The notes under the pieces are model-generated. The model saw nothing but the letters and a program-made list of their open reading frames with translations, was not told the origin of the DNA and did not search any database. A stretch of 6,034 nucleotides of DNA. Source: Bizionia sp. (GTDB lineage Bacteria > Bacteroidota > Bacteroidia > Flavobacteriales > Flavobacteriaceae). Shown in pieces: positions 5,754 through 6,034 of this stretch; positions within the stretch are counted from its first letter, which is position 1, and each line of letters starts with the position of its first letter. The stretch covers positions 1 to 6,034 of the forward strand of contig JAGPVI010000075.1 in NCBI GenBank assembly GCA_018067115.1. The letters run 5' to 3'. Position numbers and translations under genes: made by a program.

Positions 5754-6034
5754 TTACTCCGGGAAATTATTGAAACCTAAAGATTCGTATTCCTTATTTT
5801 CGTTTTCGAAGATTATATACCCTTTTAAGTCTTTATGTCGTGCTAAAAATTGCTTTACCCCCTCTACGCCCATAGCTTGTAAAGCCGTTGCGTAACCATC
5901 GGCTAGCATACAATTTTTAGTAATTACAGACGCACTAAGAATATTGGTTTTTGTAGGATAACCAGTTTTCGTATCAATAATATGTGCGTACTTATTTCCG
6001 TTTTCGTCTACTTTAAACTTTCTATAGGTTCCAG
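5754..6034 (-). CDS. apbE: FAD:protein FMN transferase, C-terminal part (cut by window edge)
   Basis: ApbE-family enzymes transfer FMN from FAD to a Thr or Ser of target proteins such as NqrB/NqrC or RnfG subunits, usually as lipoproteins outside the cytoplasmic membrane. Only the last 92 residues are visible, ending at the stop in 5754-5756; the family is about 300-350 residues, so most of the gene, including any lipoprotein signal, lies to the right. Recognised signatures, numbered from the first whole codon, are GTYRKF at 1-6, YAHIIDTKTGYP at 15-26 and the metal-binding block CMLADGYATALQAMG at 41-55, where Asp45 and Thr49 correspond to the family's Mg ligands. The usual Pro after HIID is Thr here. 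The fragment ends in an ordinary C-terminal beta strand region (GYIIFENENKEYESLGF). It is convergent with the map unit, so it probably belongs to a different transcript. Identification is strong despite truncation; the flavinylated partner is unknown. Confidence 0.9.
   Translation of the reverse strand, partial: GTYRKFKVDENGNKYAHIIDTKTGYPTKTNILSASVITKNCMLADGYATALQAMGVEGVKQFLARHKDLKGYIIFENENKEYESLGFNNFPE

Noticed and set aside
1..6034. tRNA or rRNA genes, CRISPR array, insertion sequence, or phage/defence module
   Set aside because: No direct-repeat array, transposase-like protein, terminal inverted repeats or structured RNA motif was found, and recognised genes cover nearly the whole window.

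Overview
The window is AT-rich DNA that looks like a Bacteroidota chromosome, most likely a member of the Flavobacteriaceae. The evidence is strong A/T bias with heavy TTA/AAA codon use, no Shine-Dalgarno sequences before starts, a Bacteroidota-type -7 promoter box (TAnnTTTG) just upstream of map, and several proteins of types common in that phylum: a BT0820-like HAD phosphatase, a DUF3050 protein, and a methyltransferase with a distinctive conserved sequence. This placement is inference from sequence style. The genus cannot be named.

Layout, left to right. (1) The 3' 96% or so of gpmI, the cofactor-independent phosphoglycerate mutase of glycolysis, on the + strand. (2) A small capless HAD-family phosphatase, 34 bp downstream on the same strand and probably co-transcribed. 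(3) A convergent acetyl-CoA hydrolase/CoA-transferase family gene on the - strand. Its last codons overlap the last codons of the HAD gene by 24 bp, and the overlap sits inside a perfect 11-bp inverted repeat that looks like a terminator. (4) A 118-bp divergent intergenic region with a clear promoter box for the rightward unit and a weaker candidate for the leftward gene. (5) A tight rightward three-gene unit (gaps of 13 and 11 bp): map (type I methionine aminopeptidase), a DUF3050 protein with a heme-oxygenase-like appearance, and a SAM-dependent methyltransferase that starts at TTG. (6) A convergent, partial apbE (FAD:protein FMN transferase) on the - strand, running off the right edge.

Functionally this is mostly housekeeping and central metabolism: glycolysis, CoA-thioester exchange, N-terminal methionine removal and flavinylation. 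There are no mobile elements, CRISPR arrays, RNA genes or defence modules. The parts most worth a second look are the DUF3050 protein (a possible uncharacterised metal-dependent oxidase) co-transcribed with map and a methyltransferase lacking the usual glycine-rich SAM loop, and the hairpin-embedded stop-codon overlap between the HAD and CoA-transferase genes. I do not see evidence for a wholly new multi-gene system.
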